A stretch of DNA of 43,872 nt from Sphaerisporangium sp. GTDB taxonomy: Bacteria > Actinomycetota > Actinomycetes > Streptosporangiales > Streptosporangiaceae. Of this stretch, positions 16,754 to 25,323 are shown in pieces. The notes under the pieces are model-generated. The model was not told where the DNA came from, ran no database searches, and was given only the letters and a program-made list of their open reading frames with translations. Each line of letters starts with the position of its first letter. Position 1 is the stretch's first letter. The translations under genes and the position numbers were made by a program. The stretch is taken from positions 1-43,872 of the forward strand of contig JAOPYI010000184.1 in assembly GCA_025964675.1 (NCBI GenBank), written 5' to 3'.

Positions 16754-19201
16754 ATGAGGAGTTCTCTCACCGGCATACGAGCAGGTCGCCTGGCGGCCGG
16801 GCTCGCACTACCCCTCGCCCTCACCTTCAGCGCGCTCCCCGTCCTGGCCGCACCGACTCCCTCCCCCAGCTCGGTCGTGCCCGACCACCAGTCCAGCACC
16901 GCGAAGGACGGCGTCGCGCTGCTACGCGTCGTCGTACCCGACGAGGCCGGCGTCGACCAGCTCAACTCCATGGGCATCGACCTGGCCGAATACAAGAAGC
17001 CTCTCGGCAACGGCATCGAGGTGCATGCCGTACTGAGTCCGAAGGAGGCCAATGATCTCCGCGAGCAGGGATTCGACGTACGGGGCCCCATCTCCGACCC
17101 GTCGGACGTCGCCGCGAACCAGGCCGAGCGGCAGTCCGCGATCAGATCCGCGGACGCGGCGGAGGCGCAGACCGACACGCTGACCCCGCTGCGCGCCGAG
17201 TGGTTCACCAGCGTCGAGGACCAGCGTTTCCTCTCGGTCGAGGTGAAGTCGAGCGCCACCGACGCGGAGACGGTGCTCACCGCCACCTGGGACAGCGGCC
17301 CGGGGACCGCCCCCGGCTCCGGCGGCACGGCGACGATGTCGCGGTTCACCGACGCCGGGCAGTACATGTACCACCGGTTCAACACCCCTGTGACCTTGGC
17401 CGCGACACCGGCCAAGGTCACCATCACGAGCAGTCGCGGCGGTACCGTCACGGTTCCGGTGACCAAGTGGCTGGGCGAACCGCGTAAGACGCCCAGCAAG
17501 CACTACGTGGCGGACTTCGTCGACCACTACATGGACCCCACCGAGGTCAACGGGCGCATCACCTCCTTGGCCAAGGAGTTCCCGAAGCTCACGCAGATCG
17601 TCGACCTGCCGTACAAGACCAACGGCTACCGCCGGGCCGCGCAGGCGCAGTTCGGCACCGTCGCGACGAGCACGCTGTACGTGACCTCCAAGGCCTACGG
17701 GTCGGACGGCGGCAACGACATCAGCGTGGCCCTTGTGAAGCCTGACGCCGCCTCCAGCCCGCTGAGCGTGTCGGTCACCGGCAAGGACGTCGTGGTCAGC
17801 CTCGCCACGGACGGGTCCGCCGCGATCAGCAGCACCGCCCGACAGGTGGTGGACGCGCTGAACGCCGACGCGGGGGCCTCCGCGCTGCTCAGCGCCAGCA
17901 CCTACCGGGGCAACCCCGGCGCGGGCAAGGTGGCGGCCGCGCCCGCGGCGAAGCTGACCGACAACCTCAAGGCGCCGTCGACCATCTCCCGTGAGCCGTT
18001 CCAGATGAAGGCGCTGCGGATCGGGAAGAAGCGGGACGGCTCGAAGGTCGGCGTGTTCCTGTACTGCCAGGAGCACGCCCGCGAGTGGGTCACTCCGCTG
18101 GTCTGCGTGGAGGCCGCCGAGCGTCTCCTGCGCAACTACGCCAACGACCCCCGGACGAAGAAGCTGGTCGACGACCTCGACATCTTCGTGCTTCCGACGG
18201 TCAACCCCGACGGGGCGCACTACTCGATGTACGACTACAACATGCAGCGCAAGAACATGACGAACCACTGCGCGGCGAACGCGGGGGACCCGGCCTCGCG
18301 CAACTCCTGGGGCGTGGACCTGAACCGCAACTTCTCGGTCGGCTCTCTGTTCGACGGATACAGCGGTGCCTCGGCGAGCTGCACCGGTAGCACGTTCGCC
18401 GGTCCCGCCGAGCTGTCGGAGCCGGAGACCCGCAACGAGGTGTGGCTGACGCACCAGTACCCGAACATCAAGTTTGCGATGAACACGCACTCGTACGGCG
18501 GCTACTTCATGTGGCCTCCTGGTGCGTACAAGCTCCCTGACCGCGACCTGCTCCCCCGCTCCGACTTCGGCACGGAGAACTTCTTCTGGGACGCCTCCGG
18601 CCACATCCTGTCCTCGGTGCAGGCCTGGCGTGGGACGGCGATCTGGCCGGGTCGCACCGGACCGGTGCCGGACGTCCTGTACTCGGCGGCCGGCAACAGC
18701 GCCGACGAGCACTGGTTCAACCGCGGCATCATCGGCTGGGACTTCGAGGTCGGCGCGGACGTCTACAACCAGACGACCAAGGGGTTCCAGGCGGTCGGCT
18801 TCCAGCCGCAGTTCACCGAGGGGCACGAGGAGGCGATGGAGTTCGCCGGAGGCCAGATCGCCATCCTCGAGGTCGCCCGCGCCTTCGCCGCCGACAAGCA
18901 GGACCCTGAGTCCAAGCTCCAGGTCACCGCCCGTACCGGCACCTCGGCCACGTTCACCTTCACGATCGACGAACCGGCGAACATCTACTACACGCTGGAC
19001 GGCAGCCGCCCGACGCTGAGCTCGCCGAAGCTCACGTCGTCGGGGATGCGTGAGGGAACGCAGCAGATCACGGTCAACGAGACCACCGAGGTGCACTGGT
19101 TCGCGATGGACATCGCGGGCAACGTCGAGAAGAACTACCGCCCGGACACCGGCCGCGGCGACTTCAGGAAGCAGAAGGTGGAAATCGGCGGGACCCTGTA
19201 G
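16754..19201 (+). CDS. Secreted zinc carboxypeptidase (peptidase M14) with inserted and C-terminal domains
   Basis: An 815-residue secreted metallocarboxypeptidase. The signal peptide is about residues 1-32 (ending LAA). A propeptide-like region reaches about 240. The M14 catalytic domain has zinc ligands His441 and Glu444 (QEHAREW) and His579 (NTHSYGG), substrate-binding GVDLNRNF, and catalytic Glu665 (GWDFEVG). Between about residues 310 and 395 the domain is interrupted by an insert with ISVALVKPDA, SVSVTGKDVVVSLATDG and ARQVVDALNAD, a beta-rich module also seen in other surface and phage-related proteins. The C-terminus has a chitobiase-type immunoglobulin-like fold (ANIYYTLDGSRPT). The ATG at 16754 has GGAGG 9 bases upstream. 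It probably removes C-terminal residues from extracellular peptides. Confidence 0.88.
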   Translation: MRSSLTGIRAGRLAAGLALPLALTFSALPVLAAPTPSPSSVVPDHQSSTAKDGVALLRVVVPDEAGVDQLNSMGIDLAEYKKPLGNGIEVHAVLSPKEANDLREQGFDVRGPISDPSDVAANQAERQSAIRSADAAEAQTDTLTPLRAEWFTSVEDQRFLSVEVKSSATDAETVLTATWDSGPGTAPGSGGTATMSRFTDAGQYMYHRFNTPVTLAATPAKVTITSSRGGTVTVPVTKWLGEPRKTPSKHYVADFVDHYMDPTEVNGRITSLAKEFPKLTQIVDLPYKTNGYRRAAQAQFGTVATSTLYVTSKAYGSDGGNDISVALVKPDAASSPLSVSVTGKDVVVSLATDGSAAISSTARQVVDALNADAGASALLSASTYRGNPGAGKVAAAPAAKLTDNLKAPSTISREPFQMKALRIGKKRDGSKVGVFLYCQEHAREWVTPLVCVEAAERLLRNYANDPRTKKLVDDLDIFVLPTVNPDGAHYSMYDYNMQRKNMTNHCAANAGDPASRNSWGVDLNRNFSVGSLFDGYSGASASCTGSTFAGPAELSEPETRNEVWLTHQYPNIKFAMNTHSYGGYFMWPPGAYKLPDRDLLPRSDFGTENFFWDASGHILSSVQAWRGTAIWPGRTGPVPDVLYSAAGNSADEHWFNRGIIGWDFEVGADVYNQTTKGFQAVGFQPQFTEGHEEAMEFAGGQIAILEVARAFAADKQDPESKLQVTARTGTSATFTFTIDEPANIYYTLDGSRPTLSSPKLTSSGMREGTQQITVNETTEVHWFAMDIAGNVEKNYRPDTGRGDFRKQKVEIGGTL

Positions 19202-19266
19202 CCGGGAGACCGCTTCCCCGGGCCTGACTGACGTCGGCGCGAGGGAACACGCATTGAGAGCGCCCA

Positions 19267-19298
19267 GGTGGCCGCCGGTTTCCCGACCGGCGGCCACC
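19267..19298. terminator. Bidirectional terminator between the carboxypeptidase and tetR
   Basis: GGTGGCCGCCGGT and ACCGGCGGCCACC are perfect 13-base arms around TTCCCG. It sits between two convergent genes. Confidence 0.8.
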
Positions 19299-19330
19299 GC
19301 TCGTCGTTCAGGTCCTGAACGACGCGGCTG

Positions 19331-19924
19331 TCAGGTGAGGGCTCGGACGATGAGGTCGGCGACCATGTCCGGGTCGATGTGGTGGCCGGTCAGAAGGCAG
19401 AGGTTCTCCTGGTAGAGCAGGACGGCGGCGAAGGTCGCAGCCGCGGCTTCCAGGCGGGCGGCGTCGCCGCGGCTTCCAGGCAAGGCCAGTTCGAGGGCGA
19501 AGCTCGCGCGGCGGATGATCTCGGCGTTGAGGTTTCGCAGCCGGTCGCGAACCGAGCCGTGGGTGTCGGCCTCCCGGAACAGGATCCGCCGCATCGCCGG
19601 AGACGCGCGCAGCGGGACGCGGCGCGCCAGCCCTGCCAGGGTGAGAGCGGGATCGCCCGGAACCCCCTCATCCAGTACCTCGATGCCGGTGCGCTCGTGG
19701 ACCAGCGTGACGAGCACGTCGATCTTTCGGGGGAAGTAGTGGAAGACCAGTCCTTTGGGCACCTCGGCGTGCTTGGCGATCTCGGCGGTGGCCGTGGCGT
19801 CGTAACCGCTCACGGCGAACAGCTTCTCCGCCGCGTCCAGGATCCGGGTGCGGGCGTCCGGCTCGCTCCCGTCGGCCCCGGACCGCCGGCGGGCGGCCAG
19901 GGACCACACGGGAGACTTGATCAC
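19331..19924 (-). CDS. TetR-family transcriptional repressor
   Basis: A 197-residue TetR-type regulator. The DNA-binding domain lies at about residues 22-70, with RILDAAEKLFAVSGYDATA, then TAEIAKHAEVPKGLVFHYF (the recognition helix ends in the typical HYF). The C-terminal ligand domain is alanine/leucine-rich. The start is the GTG at 19924, which overlaps the stop of the SPW gene by four bases (GTGA). A longer upstream reading frame would run through the SPW gene in another frame and is not credible. The two genes form one operon behind a perfect palindrome at 20319-20336, so the protein most likely represses itself and the SPW gene. The ligand is unknown. Confidence 0.85.
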   Translation of the reverse strand: MIKSPVWSLAARRRSGADGSEPDARTRILDAAEKLFAVSGYDATATAEIAKHAEVPKGLVFHYFPRKIDVLVTLVHERTGIEVLDEGVPGDPALTLAGLARRVPLRASPAMRRILFREADTHGSVRDRLRNLNAEIIRRASFALELALPGSRGDAARLEAAAATFAAVLLYQENLCLLTGHHIDPDMVADLIVRALT

Positions 19925-20268
19925 GCGTTCGTCAGAACGCCGCTGCGGGTCTGGAGGGCCGTCCACAGCCCGACGATAACCGTCACGGCTCCGGCGATCC
20001 ATGCCGTCCAGGCCGCCGCTCCGGCGCCGTCGAAGCCGTAGGCCCAGGGCGACAGGAACAGCAGGGCCCCGAAGGCCGCGGTGACCCAGGAGCTGGCGCC
20101 ACCGGCTCCGAGCAGCGACCAGAGCGCGGAGACCAGCAGGAGAGCGCCGAGCAGCAGCAGGGGCTGGGCGGCGGCCGTGGTGCCGCTCGCCCAGATGAAC
20201 GGTGCGAGCACCGCCGCCGCACCCGCGAGGAACGCGACGACGTATGCCCAGGATTTCGTGAGGTCCAT
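19921..20268 (-). CDS. SPW-repeat small membrane protein
   Basis: A 115-residue integral membrane protein with four hydrophobic helices and the SPW repeat signature (PF03779): residues 70-76 read LFLSPWA, with a matching LAPFIWA near residue 22, so two repeats are present. Function of the family is unknown. GGAGG lies eight bases before the ATG. First gene of the tetR operon, overlapping tetR by four bases. The regulator is thus coupled to a membrane protein, a layout often seen when the regulator senses a compound affecting the membrane; that is inference. Confidence 0.8.
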   Translation of the reverse strand: MDLTKSWAYVVAFLAGAAAVLAPFIWASGTTAAAQPLLLLGALLLVSALWSLLGAGGASSWVTAAFGALLFLSPWAYGFDGAGAAAWTAWIAGAVTVIVGLWTALQTRSGVLTNA

Positions 20269-20318
20269 TCATGCCTCCGGCCATTGAGAGAGATGTCGTG
20301 ACTTCGACCGTGATCCTG

Positions 20319-20336
20319 ATTGACCGTCCGGTCAAT
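20319..20336 (-). promoter_or_regulatory. TetR-type operator, perfect palindrome
   Basis: ATTGACCG-TC-CGGTCAAT is perfectly symmetric, 51 bases upstream of the SPW start. On the minus strand its TTGACC could be the -35 element, so binding would block RNA polymerase. An outer repeat, CGTTAC (20346-20351) and GTAACG (20368-20373), flanks it upstream. Confidence 0.7.
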
Positions 20337-20465
20337 ACTCCTGAACGTTACGACCTGCTCACCTTATGTAACGGCGCACGACCGGGAAAGTCATCTCTTG
20401 TAGCCGCTCATCCCTCCAAGAGGGCATACGGAGTGGTAGGGAAGATGAATTGAGCGGTCAGTCAT

Positions 20466-21473
20466 CTAAAGGCGAGGGTCGATGTGGATTTTGGTGCCGG
20501 GGCCGTCCGGGTGGCAACCTGCCAGCACCCCGGCCGCCCGCTCCAGCCCGACGGTGGCCGCGACCAGGACGCCCGGCGTCACCCGGCCGTCCGCGTAGTG
20601 CTCGATGGCGGGGGCCAGCCCCGCAGACCCTCCGAGAATGCCGACGGCTGTCACGTCCTTGAGTACGAGGTCACGGGAGTCCACCATGCTCGGCGAGCTG
20701 GACAGGCCGATGTAGACGACGCGTCCGCCGGGCTCGACGAGATCAACGGCGGCGGGCGGGGTGCCTTGGTCGTCGGTGCAGTCCACGATCGCGTCGTAGG
20801 TGACGTCGGGCGGCACCTCGCGAGTCCAGAACCGGTCGGCACCGAGCTTGCGGGCGAGTTCCTCGTTGCGGCGGTCGAGCCCGAGGACGTGCACCTCGGC
20901 GCCCGCGGCCCGCGCGAAGGCGACCGTCAGCAGCCCGATGGTCCCGGGCCCCCATACCAGCACCCGTGACCCGGGTCCGGCGTTCGCCGCCGTGGCGGCG
21001 CGCCAGGCGTTGCCCCCCGGCTCCACGAGCGCGCCCGTCTGGTCGTCCACCTCGTCCGGGAGTCGGTGAAGGCTCGTGGCGGGTACGCGTACCTTCTCCG
21101 CCAGCGCGCCCGGCCAGCCGCCGAGGATGCCGATCTCGAAGCGGGACGAGCACACGTGCCCGCGCCCGGTACGGCAGCGTTGGCACTCACCGCACCCGAG
21201 CATGGTCTCCCCGGTGACGCGGGCTCCCAGCCAGCTCTCATCGGCGCCGGGGCCCAACGACGAGACGACGCCGGACCACTCGTGGCCGGGGCGCAGGGGA
21301 AATGCCGCCTTGCCCTGTGCGTAGTAGGCCATCTTCCCGGTGAAGAGCTCGACGTCGGTGCCGCACACTCCGACGCGGTGGACGTCCACGACGACCTGTC
21401 CCACGCCGGGAACGGGAACCTCCACGTCCTCGACCCCCGCCACGCGAGGCCCGCGCAGCACGAGCGCCCTCAT
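20466..21473 (-). CDS. Zinc-dependent medium-chain alcohol/polyol dehydrogenase
   Basis: A 335-residue MDR-family dehydrogenase. Catalytic zinc ligands are Cys37 (GVCGTD) and His64-Glu65 (GHEWSG); the structural zinc site is Cys94, Cys97, Cys100 and Cys108. The NAD(P) site is the GPGTIGLL segment near residue 170. Sequence layout resembles threonine/sorbitol/glucose dehydrogenases, which oxidise a secondary hydroxyl of a sugar or polyol. The ATG at 21473 starts the conserved part; no strong ribosome site is seen. It is divergent from a sugar-acid-type IlvD/Edd dehydratase gene 170 bases away, so the two likely act in one pathway: oxidation of a sugar, then dehydration of the aldonic acid. The exact substrate is not visible. 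Confidence 0.82.
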   Translation of the reverse strand: MRALVLRGPRVAGVEDVEVPVPGVGQVVVDVHRVGVCGTDVELFTGKMAYYAQGKAAFPLRPGHEWSGVVSSLGPGADESWLGARVTGETMLGCGECQRCRTGRGHVCSSRFEIGILGGWPGALAEKVRVPATSLHRLPDEVDDQTGALVEPGGNAWRAATAANAGPGSRVLVWGPGTIGLLTVAFARAAGAEVHVLGLDRRNEELARKLGADRFWTREVPPDVTYDAIVDCTDDQGTPPAAVDLVEPGGRVVYIGLSSSPSMVDSRDLVLKDVTAVGILGGSAGLAPAIEHYADGRVTPGVLVAATVGLERAAGVLAGCHPDGPGTKIHIDPRL

Positions 21474-21597
21474 GTCGCCGACACCACGGAGGCCGCGGCC
21501 CCTTTGGAGCCTCGGGCCGGGACAAGGCGCATGGGGACCCCTTCCCTGGCGTGAGCCACCTCCACCAGGTGATGACACATGCCGCTGTACAGTCGCG

Positions 21598-21616
21598 ATA
21601 TTCACAATGTAGACAT
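21598..21616 (+). promoter_or_regulatory. Possible GntR-like operator in the divergent promoter
   Basis: ATATTCACA-A-TGTAGACAT is an imperfect palindrome (6 of 9 pairs) in the divergent region, 27 bases before the dehydratase start. No regulator gene lies next to it. Confidence 0.25.
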
Positions 21617-21643
21617 ACGCCCTAACTAGGGGAAGATCACCCC

Positions 21644-23359
21644 ATGAGTGGACAGCGAAGTCAGCAGTGGTACGCGGGCGGTGATCGCAACGCCTACATC
21701 CACCGCGCCTGGATGCGTCGGGGGCTCCCCGGCCACGCGTTCGACGGGCGCCCGCATGTCGCGATAGCCAACACCGCTTCCGCGCTGACCCCCTGCAACG
21801 CCCACCTGGACGAGGTCGCGCGCAGCGTGGAGAACGGCATCTGGGAGGCGGGAGGCGTGCCGCTGAACCTGCCCGTGGTGTCGCTCGGCGAGACCCAGGT
21901 ACGCCCGACCGCGATGCTGTGGCGGAACATGGCCGCCATGGCCACCGAGGAGATGCTGCGGGCCAACCCGATCGACGGCGTCGTGCTGCTGGGCGGCTGC
22001 GACAAGACGATCCCGTCCCTGCTGATGGCCGCCGCGTCCGTGGACCTGCCGGCCGTCGTCGTGCCCGGCGGCCCCATGCTCACCGGGACGTTCGGGGGCC
22101 ACCCGCTCGGGTGCGGGACCGATGTGTGGCGCCTCAGCGAGGAGGTGCGGGCCGGCACGCTCACCCAGAGGGAGTTCACGGCGTCGGAGTCGTCGATGAT
22201 CCGGAGCAGGGGACACTGCAACACCATGGGAACCGCCTCGACCATGGCTCTGGTCACCGAGGCGCTCGGCATGTCGCTTCCGGGCATCGCCGGAACCCCC
22301 GCCCCCGACAGCAGGCTGCTCGAGCTGTCCCACGCGACAGGACGCCTGGTGGTCGGCATGATCTCCGAGGGACGCCGCCCGAGCCAGGTGATCACGCGCG
22401 GCTCGTTCCTCAACGCGATCGTCACGCTGGCCGCGATCGGGGGCTCGACCAACGCAGTCGTGCACCTCCTCGCTATCGCGGGCCGCCTCGGCGTCGACCT
22501 CGACCTTGACGACTTCGACCGGACAGGGGCCGGGGTGCCGTTGCTGGTGGATCTCCTGCCCGCCGGGCGCCACCTGATGGACGACCTGTACCGGGCGGGA
22601 GGCCTGCTCGCGGTGCTCCGCGAGATCCGGGATCTGCTCGACCCGGAGGCGATCACGGTGGACGGCACTCCCCTGGTCGACCATCTCGGTGACGCGCGCA
22701 TCTTCGACGAGGACGTCATCCGGCCCCGCGAACGGCCGCTGCTCGCGGATGCCGGCATCGCCGTGCTCCGGGGCAACCTCGCGCCCGACGGCGCGGTGAT
22801 CAAGCCGGCCGCGGCCTCGCCCGAACTGCTCCGGCACCGAGGGCGCGCCATCGTCTTCGACAGCGTCGAGGACGCCCGCGCCAGGCTGAACGACCCCGGC
22901 CTCGACGTCGACGAGACGTCCGTGCTGGTGCTGCGCGGGTGCGGGCCCCGGGGCTACCCCGGGATGCCGGAGGTCGCCAACCTCCCCCTGCCTCCGAAGC
23001 TCCTCGCGCGCGGCGTCAGGGACATGGTCCGCGTCTGTGACGGGCGGATGAGCGGCACGGCGTACGGCACCGTCGTCCTGCACGTCGCCCCGGAGGCGGC
23101 GGCCGGCGGGCCGCTCGGGCTGGTCCGCACCGGGGACCCCATCGTGCTGGACGTCGAGGCCAGGCGACTGGACGTCGATCTGCCGGCCGGGGAGCTCGCG
23201 GCGCGCGGCCCCGCGCCCGCCGCCGTGAAGGCCTTCGCGAACCCGTCGCGCGGCTGGGAGCGGCTGTACGTCGACCACGTCATGCAGGCCGACACCGGGG
23301 CCGACATGGACTTCCTGCTCGGGGGGAGCGGAGACCAGGTGGCCCGGGAGTCGCACTGA
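21644..23359 (+). CDS. IlvD/Edd-family dehydratase, probably a sugar-acid dehydratase
   Basis: A 571-residue IlvD/Edd enzyme. Three cysteines fit the 2Fe-2S cluster: Cys51 (TPCNAH), Cys119 (GGCDKTIPS, with Lys121 in the position that binds Mg2+ after carbamylation) and Cys192 (GHCNTMGTASTM). The conserved RMSGTAYGT segment lies near residue 468. Family members remove water from dihydroxy acids: dihydroxy-isovalerate (IlvD), phosphogluconate (Edd) or aldonates such as xylonate and arabinonate. The short CDK/GHCNTMGTAST pattern and 571-residue length resemble the sugar-acid group more than biosynthetic IlvD. The pairing with a zinc dehydrogenase also supports catabolism. AGGGGA lies ten bases before the ATG. 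Confidence 0.8.
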   Translation: MSGQRSQQWYAGGDRNAYIHRAWMRRGLPGHAFDGRPHVAIANTASALTPCNAHLDEVARSVENGIWEAGGVPLNLPVVSLGETQVRPTAMLWRNMAAMATEEMLRANPIDGVVLLGGCDKTIPSLLMAAASVDLPAVVVPGGPMLTGTFGGHPLGCGTDVWRLSEEVRAGTLTQREFTASESSMIRSRGHCNTMGTASTMALVTEALGMSLPGIAGTPAPDSRLLELSHATGRLVVGMISEGRRPSQVITRGSFLNAIVTLAAIGGSTNAVVHLLAIAGRLGVDLDLDDFDRTGAGVPLLVDLLPAGRHLMDDLYRAGGLLAVLREIRDLLDPEAITVDGTPLVDHLGDARIFDEDVIRPRERPLLADAGIAVLRGNLAPDGAVIKPAAASPELLRHRGRAIVFDSVEDARARLNDPGLDVDETSVLVLRGCGPRGYPGMPEVANLPLPPKLLARGVRDMVRVCDGRMSGTAYGTVVLHVAPEAAAGGPLGLVRTGDPIVLDVEARRLDVDLPAGELAARGPAPAAVKAFANPSRGWERLYVDHVMQADTGADMDFLLGGSGDQVARESH

Positions 23360-23477
23360 CGCCACTCCCTGACTGATCATCGCGGAAGCCCGCCACGGCG
23401 ACGCCGACACCGCTCGATCCGCTGGGCGCCGGATTCCTGACATGACCATGAAACTGGTGTCATATCGGCATTTACTG

Positions 23478-23494
23478 TTAGGAAAGTTTCTTTC
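23478..23494 (+). promoter_or_regulatory. AT-rich palindromic element before the LPMO gene
   Basis: TTAGGAAAGTTTCTTTC contains AGGAAA and TTTCTT facing each other around one base (5 of 6 pairs). I recall TTAGGAAAGTTTCCTAA-type palindromes upstream of secreted glycan-active enzymes in actinomycetes, so this may be a CAZyme control site. Further upstream, ACTGGT at 23452 resembles half of a DasR site. Confidence 0.35.
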
Positions 23495-23530
23495 ATAATT
23501 GTCCTACCCCCCCAAGCAGAGGAGCAGGGC

Positions 23531-24037
23531 ATGCGAAGAACGATCACCTTCCTGACCACGGCCATCATCGCGATCGGGGCCACGCTGTTCATCGCCTCAC
23601 CGGCTCAGGCGCACGGCTACATCTCCTCACCCCCGAGCCGGCAGGCCATGTGCGCCCAGGGCCGCGTCGCCAACTGCGGCGACATCATCTACGAGCCGCA
23701 GAGCGTGGAAGGACCAAAGGGACTGCGAAGCTGCAACGGCGGCAACGCCCGGTTCGCCCAGCTCAACGACGAGAGCAAGGGCTGGCCGGCCACGAGTGTG
23801 GGAAGCACCGTCACCTTCAACTGGGTGCTGACCGCCCGCCACGCCACCAGCACGTGGGAGTACTACATCGGCAGCACCCGGATCGCGGTGTTCAACGACC
23901 AGGGGCGGCAGCCCGGCTCGACCGTCAGCCACACCGTCAGCCTTGGCAGCAGGACCGGCCGCCAGAAGGTGCTCGCCATCTGGAACATCGCCGACACGGC
24001 CAACGCCTTCTACTCCTGCGTCGACCTGCAGAGGTAG
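23531..24037 (+). CDS. AA10 lytic polysaccharide monooxygenase (chitin-active type)
   Basis: A 168-residue secreted copper enzyme made of a single AA10 domain. The signal peptide is residues 1-27 (ending AQA), so His28 becomes the N-terminal residue that, with His104, forms the copper histidine brace; Phe160 fits the axial aromatic position. Four cysteines (41, 49, 68, 163) may form two disulfides. AA10 enzymes oxidatively break chitin or cellulose chains. The HGYISSPPSRQ start and the ASTWEYY-like segment (TSTWEYY here) are usual in chitin-active members. There is no carbohydrate-binding module. With the NgcEFG-like importer in the same window it suggests chitin use. Confidence 0.9.
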   Translation: MRRTITFLTTAIIAIGATLFIASPAQAHGYISSPPSRQAMCAQGRVANCGDIIYEPQSVEGPKGLRSCNGGNARFAQLNDESKGWPATSVGSTVTFNWVLTARHATSTWEYYIGSTRIAVFNDQGRQPGSTVSHTVSLGSRTGRQKVLAIWNIADTANAFYSCVDLQR

Positions 24038-24107
24038 CAGCCCCCGCGTCCTGTCCGCCGATCACCGCCATGGACGAAATTGATCGTTTTGGGCTAACTT
24101 GCCGGAC

Positions 24108-25235
24108 ATGACGCTTCGATCCGTACTAGGGATGGTCTCGGTAGTCACCGCGCTCGTCACCGTGACTCCCGCCTCCGCGGAGGCGGCACCCTCCGACCCG
24201 GCTCCCGCCTCCGCTGAGGTCACACCCTCCGCGGAGGCGGCGCTCTCCGTTCCCGCCCTGGCGTGGGAGCTGAAGCCGACCGGGGTCACGGCGCGTCTTC
24301 GCGGGCTGTCGCCGGTGAGCGACAGCGTCGCGTGGGCGTCCGGCAGCCTCGGCACCGTGCTCCGCACCGGCGACGGCGGGCGCAGCTGGAGCAACGTGCC
24401 TCCACCAGGCACGGCCGGCCTGCAGTTCCGGGACATCGAGGCGTTCGACGCCCGCACCGCCCTGATCCTCTCTATCGGCGAGGGGGACGCCTCGCGCGTC
24501 TACCGCACCGAAGACGGGGGGAGTTCCTGGACGGAGACCTTCCGCAACAGCGAGCCGAGCGCCTTCTACGACTGCATGGCGTTCTTCGACCGCAGGCACG
24601 GCCTGGCGATGAGCGATCCCGTCGACGGGAGGTTCCGCGTCATCTCCACCGACGACGGGGGCCGCACCTGGCGCGTCCTTCCCTCCACCGGGATGCCGGA
24701 CGCTCTCCCCGGTGAGGCCGGTTTCGCCGCCGGCGGCCAGTGCCTCGTCACCGCAGGAGGTCGCGACGTGTGGCTCGCCAGCGGCGGCGGCGCGCGGTCG
24801 CGCGTGTTCCACTCCCGCGACCGGGGGCTCACCTGGACGGTGGCCGACACGCCCGTACCCGCCGGCGATCCGGCGCGGGGCGTCTTCGCTCTGGCGTTCC
24901 GCGACGCTCGGCACGGCATCGCCGTGGGCGGTGACTTCCAGCCGGGCCTGCCGTCTCCCCACGCCGCCGCGCTGACCGGGGACGGCGGCGCCACGTGGCA
25001 GGCAGCGTCCACGCCGCCCGAGGCCTACCGCTCGGGCGTCACCTGGCTGCCCGGCCTGCCGTTCGCCGCCATCGCGGTGGGACCGGCGGGCAGCGACGTG
25101 ACGTTCTCGTCCGGCGACCGCTGGCAGAAGTTCGACGGCGGCTCATTCGACACCGTGACCTGCACGCCCGACCTGAGCTGCTGGGCGTCGGGCGAGCAGG
25201 GCCGGGTGGCCCGGCTCGCCGTTCGCACGCGCTGA
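24108..25235 (+). CDS. Secreted Asp-box (BNR-repeat) propeller protein
   Basis: A 375-residue secreted protein with a signal peptide (about residues 1-25, ending ASA), followed by an alanine/proline/serine-rich linker with two related segments (SAEAAPSDPAPASAEV, SAEAALS). The body has five Asp-box motifs (S/T-x-D-x-G-x-[S/T]-W): TGDGGRSW, TEDGGSSW, STDDGGRTW, SRDRGLTW and TGDGGATW. This is the layout of sialidase-like or Ycf48-like beta-propellers. The sialidase catalytic Arg triad and Tyr/Glu pair are not evident, so enzymatic activity should not be assumed. I chose the ATG at 24108 since it gives a compact signal peptide; a TTG three codons earlier is less likely. Confidence 0.75.
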   Translation: MTLRSVLGMVSVVTALVTVTPASAEAAPSDPAPASAEVTPSAEAALSVPALAWELKPTGVTARLRGLSPVSDSVAWASGSLGTVLRTGDGGRSWSNVPPPGTAGLQFRDIEAFDARTALILSIGEGDASRVYRTEDGGSSWTETFRNSEPSAFYDCMAFFDRRHGLAMSDPVDGRFRVISTDDGGRTWRVLPSTGMPDALPGEAGFAAGGQCLVTAGGRDVWLASGGGARSRVFHSRDRGLTWTVADTPVPAGDPARGVFALAFRDARHGIAVGGDFQPGLPSPHAAALTGDGGATWQAASTPPEAYRSGVTWLPGLPFAAIAVGPAGSDVTFSSGDRWQKFDGGSFDTVTCTPDLSCWASGEQGRVARLAVRTR

Positions 25236-25323
25236 GGCGAAATCATACGGAAACCTGTGGCCGTAATCAGCCGCGGGCCCATGCCCGGGAGCCGCCACCA
25301 GGAAAAGAGGGTTCACAGAAACA

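Noticed and set aside
16922-19297. Long minus-strand open frame opposite the carboxypeptidase
   Set aside because: Shadow of a gene with signal peptide and all M14 catalytic residues.
19331-20335. Extended tetR reading frame starting upstream of the SPW gene
   Set aside because: It would read through the SPW gene in another frame. The GTG at 19924 coupled to the SPW stop is far more natural.
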